This document shows, piece after piece, positions 1 through 6,981 of a stretch of DNA of 59,719 bases. The DNA lies in the NCBI RefSeq assembly GCF_026241755.1, contig NZ_JAPJDA010000024.1:1-59719 (forward strand), in the 5' to 3' direction. The stretch comes from Salinimicrobium profundisediminis. Lineage in GTDB: Bacteria > Bacteroidota > Bacteroidia > Flavobacteriales > Flavobacteriaceae. How positions within the stretch are numbered: the stretch's first letter is position 1; every line of letters starts with the position of its first letter. The notes below the pieces were generated by a model. The model saw only the letters and a program-made list of their open reading frames with translations, was not told the origin of the DNA and did not search any database. The translations under genes were made by a program, and so were the position numbers.

Positions 1-35
1 GAAAAAGGAAAAACCCTCCTTGAAAATCTTATCAT

Positions 36-73
36 GAAAAAAGGCCACCTAAAAATTACTTTTTAGACGACCT
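36..73 (-). terminator. Rho-independent terminator of the DEAD-box helicase gene
   Basis: Read on the minus strand, a 14-bp stem (plus positions 60-73 with 42-55, three G-T wobbles, 4-nt loop) is followed by a run of six T. It lies about 40 bases past the helicase stop codon and points the right way. Confidence 0.7.
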
Positions 74-114
74 CTTTCATTTAAAAATATTTTTGCGGGT
101 TGTTTCCCTCTACA

Positions 115-1320
115 CTACCTTCTTCTCCTTTGCCTGTTGTTATTGCGGTTGCGATTGTTTCCTGTAGCTACCGGTGCAGGTTCAGCGTTTAGATCCATAG
201 GGTAGGGGTGTTCCTCTACCACCGGGATTTTAATAGCTGCCAGTTTTTCAATATCTTTTAATTCCTTGCGCTCATCGGCGGCACAAAACGAGATGGCAAT
301 ACCTTCGTTTCCGGCACGGCCGGTACGACCAATTCGGTGTACGTAAGTTTCGGGAACGTTTGGGAGGTCGAAGTTAAACACATGTCCTAACTCATCAATG
401 TCGATTCCGCGGGCGGCAATATCGGTTGCTACCAGTACATTCAGTTTTCCACTTTTGAAGTTCTTTAATGCGTTTTGCCTCGCATTCTGACTTTTATTCC
501 CGTGAATAGCTGCCGAATTGATCTTTGCTTTATCCAGGAACCTCGCAACTTTATCAGCACCGTGCTTTGTACGGGTAAAGACGAGGGCGCTTTCAATGCC
601 ATTGCTTTCCAGGAGATGGAGCAGTAACTTTCTCTTATCAGGTTTGTTGGTAAAATAAACCCTTTGATCAATTTTATCTACTGTTGAAGACGGCGGAGTA
701 ACTTCTACTTTCACCGGATTTTTCAGCATCATCTTAGCCAGATTCTGTATTTCATCGGGCATAGTGGCCGAAAAGAAAAGGGTCTGCCTTTTTTCTGGCA
801 GGCTCTTAATAACCTTTTTTACATCGTGAATAAAACCCATATCCAACATCCTGTCGGCTTCATCAAGAACAAAGATCTCGAGGGTTTTAAGGTTGATAAA
901 GCCCTGGTTCATAAGATCCAGTAAGCGGCCTGGGGTGGCGACAAGAATGTCTACCCCTCGTTTAAGCTTTTCGACCTGCGAATGTTGTGAAACACCTCCA
1001 AAAATAACCGAATGCTTAAGCCTGGTATGCTTGCCGTATGCTGCAAGGCTCTCGTCTATTTGTATGGCGAGCTCCCTTGTTGGGGTAAGGATTAGGGATC
1101 TTACTCCTTTTCCAGAGAATTTTTTCTCATTTAATAACTGGAGGATAGGAAGGCCAAAGGCGGCTGTTTTTCCTGTTCCGGTCTGGGCTACTCCTAAAAG
1201 ATCTTTTCCTGAAAGAACTACTGGAATGGCTTGTTTTTGTATTGGGGTGGGCGTATCATAACCCTGAGTTTCGAGCGCCTTAAGTAAGGCCTCATCTAAA
1301 TTTAATTTTTTAAACGACAT
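115..1320 (-). CDS. rhlE: DEAD-box ATP-dependent RNA helicase (RhlE-like)
   Basis: This is a cytoplasmic ATP-dependent RNA helicase, probably acting in ribosome assembly or mRNA turnover. All core motifs are visible: Q motif [10 protein letters not shown] near residue 24, Walker A AQTGTGKT at 45-52, PTRELA, DEAD in [11 protein letters not shown] in FFSATMP, and in the second RecA domain [12 protein letters not shown] and [10 protein letters not shown]. The last 20 residues are an Asn/Arg-rich basic tail that should bind RNA. At 401 residues it is the usual RhlE length. Assignment to RhlE rather than another DEAD subfamily rests on length and tail only. The gene is monocistronic, with a -7 box about 110 bases upstream and a terminator downstream. 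Confidence 0.93.
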   Translation of the reverse strand: MSFKKLNLDEALLKALETQGYDTPTPIQKQAIPVVLSGKDLLGVAQTGTGKTAAFGLPILQLLNEKKFSGKGVRSLILTPTRELAIQIDESLAAYGKHTRLKHSVIFGGVSQHSQVEKLKRGVDILVATPGRLLDLMNQGFINLKTLEIFVLDEADRMLDMGFIHDVKKVIKSLPEKRQTLFFSATMPDEIQNLAKMMLKNPVKVEVTPPSSTVDKIDQRVYFTNKPDKRKLLLHLLESNGIESALVFTRTKHGADKVARFLDKAKINSAAIHGNKSQNARQNALKNFKSGKLNVLVATDIAARGIDIDELGHVFNFDLPNVPETYVHRIGRTGRAGNEGIAISFCAADERKELKDIEKLAAIKIPVVEEHPYPMDLNAEPAPVATGNNRNRNNNRQRRRR

Positions 1321-1431
1321 TAAATTGTTTTATGTGAAATGTTGGAAAAGACGTTGCACTTTCTTGAAACAGCTGCTGTTTTTTATTCTGAACCGGCTTA
1401 CAACCTGCCGTGTATCTTGTAAAGAAGATGG

Positions 1432-1439
1432 CAAAGATA
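1432..1439 (-). promoter_or_regulatory. Bacteroidota -7 box for the helicase gene
   Basis: The minus strand reads TATCTTTG, an exact TAnnTTTG match, with a TTG about 22 bases further upstream (plus 1462-1464). It implies a leader of roughly 105 nt before the helicase ATG. Confidence 0.5.
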
Positions 1440-1512
1440 AGCTTTTTATCTGCCGGTTTTACAATCAGCAAGAATCGGGCCGCTAATAACAGGTTCAAAA
1501 ATGGCAGAAAAG

Positions 1513-2085
1513 CTATAAGATCTGGATTTGATACTTCTCCAAAAGGCCCCGAATATTTTCTGCAGAAAAATGAGCCCCCTTGATGTTGTTATTTTCAGGA
1601 TCTATGCTGAAGTTCCTGGAAGTGCTAAAATCGGCTTTTTCAAGCCTGGTATCTATAAAGGTGGCACCGCTAAGATCACAATTCTGGAAAGTGGCTGAAG
1701 TTAAATCGGCTTCAGAAAAATCTACCTGAATCAGCTTGCAATCTTCAAAAGAAATATTCTTCAGTTTTAATCTTGAGAAAGAAGAAAAGTTTAAAAGGCA
1801 GTTTTGAAAGGAAAATGAGAGCAAAAAAGGATCAAGCTCATGAAAATTTAAACCCATCAGTTTACAGTCTATAAACTCTGTGTCCCTGATGCAGGTTCCT
1901 CTGGTAATGCAGTTGCTAAGGTCACAGGCTTCAAAAACACATTCCGAAAATGTCATTTTTGACAGGTGAGCACCGGAAAAATTAATGGCTTTAAAAGTAC
2001 AGTTGTCATATTCGCCTTCGGGAAGGTTGCCGTCACGAAGATTTTCTGAGGTGAAATCTTCGTCTCTAAAATAAGCTTCGTTCAT
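1513..2085 (-). CDS. Pentapeptide repeat protein
   Basis: The 190-residue protein consists of A(D/N)LXX-like pentapeptide repeats from about residue 25 to 160 (runs such as FSGAHLSKMTF, DFSEADLTSATF, DLSGATFIDTRLEKADF). These fold as a right-handed quadrilateral beta helix. Some family members mimic DNA and inhibit gyrase (Qnr), but most have no known role and nothing here indicates a target. There is no signal peptide, so it is likely cytoplasmic. It starts 5 bases after the stop of the OstA-like gene, so the two are probably co-transcribed. Confidence 0.85.
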   Translation of the reverse strand: MNEAYFRDEDFTSENLRDGNLPEGEYDNCTFKAINFSGAHLSKMTFSECVFEACDLSNCITRGTCIRDTEFIDCKLMGLNFHELDPFLLSFSFQNCLLNFSSFSRLKLKNISFEDCKLIQVDFSEADLTSATFQNCDLSGATFIDTRLEKADFSTSRNFSIDPENNNIKGAHFSAENIRGLLEKYQIQIL

Positions 2086-2090
2086 GAATT

Positions 2091-2474
2091 TTAGCAGCCT
2101 TTGCCTTTCCCGCCTTTACAATTTGTAGATTCGGCTACCAGGTATGCAATGCTGCCACCAAGATCGATCTTTAGGGTTGTAGAGCCTAAATCTGAAGCCA
2201 GGCGTTTTTTTCCGTTTAGCATAAGCTCATTGAAACCGCTAATTGTAAATGTTTTGGTGTTCTTATCGTAAACTATTTTTTCGGCTTTCTCAATCTCTAC
2301 TATAGAGGTAGTGAAATGTACATTGCCGGTAAGCTCTACAATTTGTTTATTCTCGCGCGTTACACTTTGATCTCCAGAGAAGGTAATTCCCTTACTTTCA
2401 AAAGTGACCGGGCTCTCCTGCGCCATTGCTCCCGTTCCTAATAGGGTGAAGAAAAGAAGGAAAAGAAATTTCAT
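2091..2474 (-). CDS. Small secreted OstA/LptA-like protein
   Basis: A 127-residue secreted protein. I prefer the ATG at 2474, which puts MKFLFLLFFTLL directly at the N terminus as a signal peptide with cleavage after AMAQ; an ATG three codons upstream (2483) is also open. The mature part has short beta-strand segments of the type VELTGNVHF and KIVYDKNTKTFTISGF, resembling one or two turns of the LptA/OstA beta-jellyroll that binds lipopolysaccharide during export. This is a pattern-level resemblance, not a firm family call. The C terminus is odd, with two cysteines in a Gly/Lys-rich tail ending GKGKGC. The pentapeptide gene follows after 5 bases. Confidence 0.6.
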   Translation of the reverse strand: MKFLFLLFFTLLGTGAMAQESPVTFESKGITFSGDQSVTRENKQIVELTGNVHFTTSIVEIEKAEKIVYDKNTKTFTISGFNELMLNGKKRLASDLGSTTLKIDLGGSIAYLVAESTNCKGGKGKGC

Positions 2475-2742
2475 AATCAGCATTTTTTTGATGTTGACAA
2501 GGTAATTATTTATTGCTAAACATTTTAGTTTATTTTAAGGTTTTTTCAGGGAATACGGAGTATTTTCATCATGAGAAATGAACCTTTAAAATGACATTTT
2601 TCAGAAGAATTGATTTTCAGTTCATACAGGGAATGACCCAAAAATTGTCGAAATTAGTAGTAATAGAGTTAGGGGAAGTAATCTTATTAATATTTGATTA
2701 TTAGTATCTTATAATTGTTTTTAATGCTTTGAGCAGAAGACC

Positions 2743-3708
2743 ATGAAATGCATCCGGAAAAATATCGCTCATTTTCTTTTAATCCTTCTTGTACTTACAG
2801 GATGGACTTCCTGTGAACGATCTGAAACGGCTCTTCAGTCTCAAAATTCTAATCAACCAGCGGCTACAATTGAACCAACGGTCAGCCAGGAAGTCGAAAA
2901 GTTGCCCCTGTTCGTTACCTATCATCGCGACAGCCTTGAAAATACTGCCCAGATTGATAGTTTTAAAACCAGGTTCAACGAACTGGAGCAGGAATTTATT
3001 TTTGCTATCAACCGCGTGGACGCCTATCGGCTAAGGGCAGGTGATGTTTTGGTGATACCCGATACGCTCACCAAAAACTTTTTAGATTATTCTCCTTTTC
3101 CCCAAAGACTGGAAATGCTCGATTCCATACCCAAGACCGTGCTTATCTCGAGAAGAATACAGGGGTTTGCATTGTACGAGAATGGAAAACTTCTAAAATG
3201 GGGACCCGTGAGCTCGGGAAAAAAGTCTACACAAACTCCCGCCGGTCTCTTCTACGGAAACTATAAGGCCCGCAGTAAAATTAGCACGGTAGATGATTCC
3301 TGGCTTATGCCTTACTACTTCAATTTTATGAACTTTGAGGGCGTTGGTGTGCACCAATATTCCCTGCCTGGTTACCCTGCCAGCCACGCTTGTGTGAGAT
3401 TGCGAAAAGATGATGCCATTAGCATTTACAACTGGGCCAAACAGTGGAAACTTGATGCTACAGGCCAAATTGTAGAACACAACGGCACTCCTTTTATGGT
3501 TTTTGGAGATTACAACTTTGAAGGGCCCGTGCCCTGGCTGCAACTGGTAGAGAAGCCTAACTCCAACTACCTGAATGCCCGGGAACTGGAAACCCTGAGC
3601 CAATATGTTGCGGAATATAAAAAGGATAAAAGAAACTTTGATCTTCCCGAACCTGATCTCGAGGAACTTGCTGTAACGCCACCCGAAGGGTTGGAGACGA
3701 TCCGCTAA
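2743..3708 (+). CDS. L,D-transpeptidase (YkuD family) lipoprotein
   Basis: A 321-residue envelope protein that probably makes 3-3 crosslinks in peptidoglycan or links proteins to it. The N terminus is a lipoprotein signal ending in a lipobox-like LTGWTSC, so it should be membrane anchored in the periplasm. The YkuD catalytic motif is VGVHQYSLPG followed by SHACVRL, giving catalytic Cys217 and a preceding His. The usual SHGC is SHAC here, a conservative change seen in some members. A STQTPAG strand typical of the fold precedes it. It stands alone and is convergent with the hydrolase gene, with a shared hairpin between them. Confidence 0.88.
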   Translation: MKCIRKNIAHFLLILLVLTGWTSCERSETALQSQNSNQPAATIEPTVSQEVEKLPLFVTYHRDSLENTAQIDSFKTRFNELEQEFIFAINRVDAYRLRAGDVLVIPDTLTKNFLDYSPFPQRLEMLDSIPKTVLISRRIQGFALYENGKLLKWGPVSSGKKSTQTPAGLFYGNYKARSKISTVDDSWLMPYYFNFMNFEGVGVHQYSLPGYPASHACVRLRKDDAISIYNWAKQWKLDATGQIVEHNGTPFMVFGDYNFEGPVPWLQLVEKPNSNYLNARELETLSQYVAEYKKDKRNFDLPEPDLEELAVTPPEGLETIR

Positions 3709-3726
3709 AATTGACCGGAATAAGAA

Positions 3727-3756
3727 AGGTTGCCAAAAACGCATTTTTGACAACCT
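3727..3756. terminator. Bidirectional hairpin between convergent genes
   Basis: AGGTTG (3727-3732) pairs with CAACCT (3751-3756), and inner CAAAAA and TTTTTG segments extend the stem. It lies between the convergent L,D-transpeptidase and hydrolase genes. The inner part is a variant of the word that recurs across the window. Confidence 0.5.
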
Positions 3757-3777
3757 GTTCTCCTCAAACAATTATTT

Positions 3778-4683
3778 TTAAACCCTGTACTTTTCTTTGT
3801 ATGCCAGCACGGCCTTTTCGAGATCGTTACTGTCTTCTATGAACGGCACATGCCCGCCATTATTTTCCCATAAAAGTAGATTCGAAAATTCAAGATCCTT
3901 ATAATGTCGCGGCCCCACCATATAATCATTGGTGCCGTAGAAGTAGAGCACCGGCATCTTCATACCACCACTAAGCAGTTTAAAGTTTTGCCAGTATTCG
4001 CTTCTGTTCATGATATTGTTGCTTAGGTCGTAATTGAAATTTTCGATTTCTCCAGACATTTGGTCGAGCTTTGGAAAAGTTTCAGGATCTCTGGAGCCCA
4101 TTTTCCAGAAAAGGCCTTTTTCCTGCAGCTTTCCGCCATACTCATTCATTCTTTGTGCCAGGGTAACTGTGTCTCCCGCACAGCTATAGGTTTCCCCAAC
4201 ATATTCTGCTGCCTTTGGAAGCCAGCTTTCGCAAGCCGATTCTATAAGGTTGAGCGTGCAATTTATCATGAGCATTCCTTTTTGTGCTTCAGGATACCTT
4301 TCGGCATAACCCATTTGTAAAACGCCTCCAAAGGAGTGACCCAGGGTAAGCCAGTCTTTAAAACCCAAAGCTGCCCTTACTTCTTCAAAGTCGAGCGCCA
4401 TACGGTCAAGGGAATAATCCTGGGTGGGTGAACTTTGTGATCTTCCAACCCCGCGTTGGTCCAGGTAGACTACGGTAAAATGCTGTTCTAAAAATTCACC
4501 AGTTAATTTCTCAAACCAGTAGCTGCCCGATCCCGGCCCGCCGTGAATATAAAGCAGTGGAGTGCCCTTGCCTTCTACTTTCACGTAAAGGTCAACCCCG
4601 TCTGAAGTAGTAATGGTCTTTTCACCGGCCAAAACATTCTGGCTTAAGAGCAACGTGACGATAATCAGGAATAATCTATCCAT
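3778..4683 (-). CDS. Secreted alpha/beta hydrolase (proline iminopeptidase-like)
   Basis: A 301-residue alpha/beta-hydrolase with an N-terminal signal peptide (MDRLFLIIVTLLLSQNVLA), so it acts in the periplasm or outside. The oxyanion loop HGGPGSGSYW, the DQRGVGRS segment and the nucleophile elbow GHSFGG (Ser117) match the S33 prolyl aminopeptidase branch. The acid is likely in YFYGTNDYMVG and the catalytic His in NNGGHVPF near the C terminus. The substrate cannot be told from sequence; aminopeptidase or ester hydrolase are both open. A possible alternative-hairpin leader lies upstream. Confidence 0.85.
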   Translation of the reverse strand: MDRLFLIIVTLLLSQNVLAGEKTITTSDGVDLYVKVEGKGTPLLYIHGGPGSGSYWFEKLTGEFLEQHFTVVYLDQRGVGRSQSSPTQDYSLDRMALDFEEVRAALGFKDWLTLGHSFGGVLQMGYAERYPEAQKGMLMINCTLNLIESACESWLPKAAEYVGETYSCAGDTVTLAQRMNEYGGKLQEKGLFWKMGSRDPETFPKLDQMSGEIENFNYDLSNNIMNRSEYWQNFKLLSGGMKMPVLYFYGTNDYMVGPRHYKDLEFSNLLLWENNGGHVPFIEDSNDLEKAVLAYKEKYRV

Positions 4684-4696
4684 TTTTGAAAGGTTT

Positions 4697-4741
4697 ACCT
4701 GCCTTAGAAAAGTGAGCAGGTTTTTGATTTGAAAAACCTGC
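4697..4741 (-). promoter_or_regulatory. Competing hairpins in the hydrolase leader
   Basis: On the minus strand GCAGGTTTTT and AAAAACCTGC form a perfect 10-bp stem (4741-4732 with 4725-4716). The 3' arm also matches a downstream GCAGGT (4702-4697), so a second, mutually exclusive hairpin is possible just before the hydrolase ATG. There is no T run, so transcription attenuation is not obvious. Confidence 0.3.
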
Positions 4742-4862
4742 CCTTAATATTTCTTCTTCAGCAATTTCTCCTATAGACTTTTCTGGAGATCATTTGTTAC
4801 AGTCAGCCTTGTTGAAAATGAAATTATTTCTGGATTTGCCTATAATAATGGCTGAAACTGCG

Positions 4863-4909
4863 CAAAAAAAAAGATCCCGAAGAAGACAAAAAATCTTCAG
4901 ACGGGATCT
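4863..4909 (-). terminator. Rho-independent terminator after the OsmC gene
   Basis: AGATCCCG and CGGGATCT (4902-4909 with 4872-4879) form the outer stem and GAAGA/TCTTC an inner one. On the minus strand a run of nine T follows. It ends the OsmC-rhodanese transcription unit. Confidence 0.85.
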
Positions 4910-4931
4910 CCAGTGTAGGGGGACTGGAAAC

Positions 4932-5381
4932 TTAGGATACCAAAGATTCTGCCAGATTTATCTTCGGAATTAAAATAACTTCAGCTTTTATAGAATTCGT
5001 GATGAGACAGGCTTTTTCGGCTTTAAAAAGGATCTTTTCGGCCTTCTCTTTATCTTCTTCATTGTAGATAGTAAGCACTGGCTCAAGTACAATTTGAGAC
5101 ATTATAAACTTACCTTCCTGTGTGCTCAGCTTTCCTTTTGCAGGGCAACTTAAACTTTCAAATTCCAGTTTTGAATTTTCGGCAATTGCCAAAAAAGTAG
5201 TCATAAAACAGCTGTTCACTGCAGCTGTATAAAGATGTTCCGGAGACCAGATGCCGGCAATTCCCTTCGGAAATTCGGGAGGTGTGGCCACTTCGATTTT
5301 CTCATCGAGTTCAGGAGAAGATATTTCCCCTTTGCGATCTGTTTTCCAGTGTAAATCGACGTTATAGATATGTTCTTCCAT
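4932..5381 (-). CDS. OsmC/Ohr family protein
   Basis: A 149-residue OsmC-fold protein. Known members reduce organic hydroperoxides with a cysteine pair. Both cysteines are present: Cys58 in AAVNSCFMT and Cys125 in EKACLITNS, at the spacing of E. coli OsmC, with an extra Cys79. The GIWSPEHLYTAA segment is characteristic. It is cytoplasmic. It follows two rhodanese genes and a small membrane protein gene on the same strand (31-base gap), so a role in thiol, sulfane-sulfur or peroxide handling is plausible. The OsmC call is firm; the physiological oxidant is not known. Confidence 0.9.
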   Translation of the reverse strand: MEEHIYNVDLHWKTDRKGEISSPELDEKIEVATPPEFPKGIAGIWSPEHLYTAAVNSCFMTTFLAIAENSKLEFESLSCPAKGKLSTQEGKFIMSQIVLEPVLTIYNEEDKEKAEKILFKAEKACLITNSIKAEVILIPKINLAESLVS

Positions 5382-5412
5382 AAGTGTAATTATGTGGTAA
5401 ATATAATTCTGT

Positions 5413-5637
5413 TTATTTTCTTAATTCCTGATCTCGATCAGGTTCCAGTGCACAATTTGTCCCCGTACAATTTCCTGCTGCACACCCAAAGCTAAAAAGC
5501 CCCATAGCAGCAACGTAAATACCTAAAGCAAGCCCCCACCACTGTGCTGCACTGGCAGCCTGAAAAATTATAAGCATTCCAATAATGAGGTAAGCAGCTC
5601 GTACCCATGTCCAGTTTTTTAAAAACCTGTTTTTCAT
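5413..5637 (-). CDS. Small membrane protein, YgaP-like transmembrane domain (DUF2892-type)
   Basis: A 74-residue protein with two hydrophobic helices (about 14-30 and 33-50) and a Cys-rich segment GCAAGNCTGTNC after the second. It resembles the two-helix domain fused to rhodanese in YgaP-type proteins, here encoded as a separate gene next to rhodaneses. Its ATG overlaps the stop of the upstream rhodanese gene by 4 bases, pointing to translational coupling. It may hold a rhodanese partner at the inner membrane, but this is inferred from gene order. Confidence 0.75.
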   Translation of the reverse strand: MKNRFLKNWTWVRAAYLIIGMLIIFQAASAAQWWGLALGIYVAAMGLFSFGCAAGNCTGTNCALEPDRDQELRK

Positions 5638-5951
5638 CCTATTTTATTCTGAAGGTTTCTCCAGCCGCCGCCGTTATGTACTTCTGTGAATCCTGCCGAT
5701 TTCAATATATTTTTTGCCGAAGCACTTCTCATGCCCGAAGCACAACAGGTAATAACTGGCTTATTTTTATCTCCAACTTTCTTCAGGTTTTGGGCCAGGC
5801 TGTTCAACGGAATGTTCTTTGACCCATTGATATGCCCGCTGCTAAATTCCCCTTTGGTGCGCACGTCAACAATAGTGGCGCCCTGTTCAAGTAATTGGGC
5901 ATAATTTGTTTTCGGGCCAAGTCCCAGAATTCGTTTTAAACTTTCTATCAT
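5634..5951 (-). CDS. Single-domain rhodanese (sulfurtransferase)
   Basis: A 105-residue rhodanese domain with no signal peptide. The active-site loop CASGMRS gives catalytic Cys70 in a CxxGxR loop, preceded by a second cysteine, Cys69. The VDVRTKGEFSSGHINGSKNIPL strand-helix region, split here as VDVRTKGEF and GHINGSKNIPL, is typical. It carries persulfide sulfur between donors and acceptors. It is the second of two tandem rhodaneses (1-base gap after the first) and overlaps the small membrane protein gene. The N-terminal 20 residues are longer than in its neighbour. Confidence 0.92.
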   Translation of the reverse strand: MIESLKRILGLGPKTNYAQLLEQGATIVDVRTKGEFSSGHINGSKNIPLNSLAQNLKKVGDKNKPVITCCASGMRSASAKNILKSAGFTEVHNGGGWRNLQNKIG

Positions 5952-5952
5952 T

Positions 5953-6249
5953 TTAAGATGCTTTATTTTGTAGGTAATTTACTTCGAGCCAGGAACCCCC
6001 GTTCACACAATCAATTCCGGCACGTGTGAGATATTGTTCTGCTTGCGAACTTCTCATCCCCGATGCGCAACAAAGTATGATTGGGGCTTCCCATGATCTC
6101 AAATTCTCCATTTCATCGGGTAATTCTGTAAGGGGTATATTTTTGGAACCTGCTACATGGCCACCAGCGAATTCTGCTCTTGTTCTAACATCCAGTATGG
6201 TTCCTTTTCCTGCTTGTATGATCTTTTCCGTTTTCATAAGTGTTATCAT
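5953..6249 (-). CDS. Single-domain rhodanese (sulfurtransferase), first of a tandem pair
   Basis: A 98-residue rhodanese with active-site Cys61 in CASGMRS and, as in its neighbour, an adjacent Cys60. LDVRTRAEFAGGHVAGSKN is the family signature region. The two proteins are clearly related and likely arose by tandem duplication. An ATG four codons in (6237) is an alternative start. This is the first gene of the rhodanese, rhodanese, YgaP-like, OsmC run, and its promoter and operator-like dyad lie just upstream. Confidence 0.92.
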   Translation of the reverse strand: MITLMKTEKIIQAGKGTILDVRTRAEFAGGHVAGSKNIPLTELPDEMENLRSWEAPIILCCASGMRSSQAEQYLTRAGIDCVNGGSWLEVNYLQNKAS

Positions 6250-6261
6250 TTAAAAACAGGA

Positions 6262-6305
6262 CAAAAGTAATTCCTAAGTTGCGCCCGTACAGTTACTTTT
6301 GTTAC
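6262..6305 (-). promoter_or_regulatory. Promoter and Crp/Fnr-like dyad of the rhodanese operon
   Basis: The minus strand has TACTTTTG (6269-6262), an exact TAnnTTTG box 13 bases before the ATG. The dyad-like GTTACTTTTGTTAC (6292-6305, plus strand) is centred about 41 bases before the predicted start point, the classic position for a class II activator. A GTNAC-N4-GTNAC dyad of this type also precedes the DUF302 gene. Confidence 0.45.
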
Positions 6306-6318
6306 ACAGGGTGGTAGC

Positions 6319-6353
6319 AAAAAAATCCGGAGAATTTAGAAGTCCCCGGATTT
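6319..6353 (-). terminator. Rho-independent terminator of the DUF302 gene
   Basis: AAATCCGG and CCGGATTT arms (6346-6353 with 6323-6330) with a 15-base loop, followed on the minus strand by a run of seven T. It lies 20 bases past the DUF302 stop and separates that gene from the rhodanese operon. Confidence 0.75.
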
Positions 6354-6373
6354 TATTCATTTCTTTTTTCAAT

Positions 6374-6763
6374 TTAGTTGATACTATCAATTACCTTTTT
6401 CAGCTTTTCCCGTACCTGCGTGGCAACATCCCCTAAAGTGTCATTTTTAACGGCTTGCATGGAAGCCACAGGATCAACGGCTGATACTTCAATCGTGCCG
6501 TCGCCGGTTTCCTGCACTATCACATTGCAGGGCAACATAGTTCCAATCTTGCTCTCGGCTGAAATAGCCTGGTGCGCCATTTGCGGATTGCAGGCACCCA
6601 GAATTCTATACTTTCTGAAATCTACATCCAGTTTCTTTTTAAAGGTTTCCTTCACATCGATCTCTGTTAGAATACCGAAACCTTCTTTTTTGAGTTCTTC
6701 GGTAACTTTTTGAATGGCTGTGTCAAAATCCTGTTTTAAAGTAGTGGTAAAATAGTAGCTCAT
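6374..6763 (-). CDS. DUF302 family protein
   Basis: A 129-residue cytoplasmic protein of the DUF302 family, recognised from the start SYYFTTTL, the segment LGACNPQMAHQAI and the LPCNVIVQE strand. The family has a TBP-like beta-alpha fold and no settled function. It is often found beside rhodaneses, thiol-redox proteins and copper or sulfur genes, as here. It has its own terminator, and a palindromic GTGACAATTGTTAC sits 63 bases upstream of the ATG, so it is probably co-regulated with the rhodanese operon while transcribed separately. Confidence 0.88.
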   Translation of the reverse strand: MSYYFTTTLKQDFDTAIQKVTEELKKEGFGILTEIDVKETFKKKLDVDFRKYRILGACNPQMAHQAISAESKIGTMLPCNVIVQETGDGTIEVSAVDPVASMQAVKNDTLGDVATQVREKLKKVIDSIN

Positions 6764-6824
6764 GACTGTAGTTTTATCTGATTATCAATATACTACAAAA
6801 AAAGCTCTTTTGGAAGGAATAAAC

Positions 6825-6840
6825 AGTGACAATTGTTACA
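6825..6840. promoter_or_regulatory. Crp/Fnr-like dyad upstream of the DUF302 gene
   Basis: AGTGACAATTGTTACA contains GTNAC arms around AATT, nearly a perfect palindrome. It shares the TTGTTACA half and spacing with the dyad before the rhodanese operon. A TTTTTTTG (one change from TAnnTTTG) at 6803-6796 would again place the dyad near -41. Confidence 0.4.
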
Positions 6841-6845
6841 GAAGG

Positions 6846-6904
6846 AAAAATGAAAAACCTGAAGGGAAAGGTGTGTAGGGGACATCCTAACCCTAAAGGT
6901 TTTC
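6846..6904 (-). terminator. Possible weak terminator after the GMC oxidoreductase gene
   Basis: On the minus strand AAAACCT..AGGG and CCCT..AGGTTTT can pair around a roughly 24-base loop and are followed by TCATTTTT. It is imperfect, but it is the only hairpin in the 218-base gap after the GMC gene. Confidence 0.3.
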
Positions 6905-6981
6905 GATGTAAAAATACTTCAGTCTATTCTATTGAATATTAAACTTCTATAGATTTATCTTATTTAACTAACGGTCGTTTT

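Noticed and set aside
1310-1498. 62-codon frame upstream of the helicase
   Set aside because: It covers the helicase promoter box, overlaps the helicase start and has no recognisable protein features.
3193-3771. 192-codon minus-strand frame opposite the L,D-transpeptidase
   Set aside because: The plus-strand gene has the catalytic SHAC motif and lipobox; the antisense frame has none.
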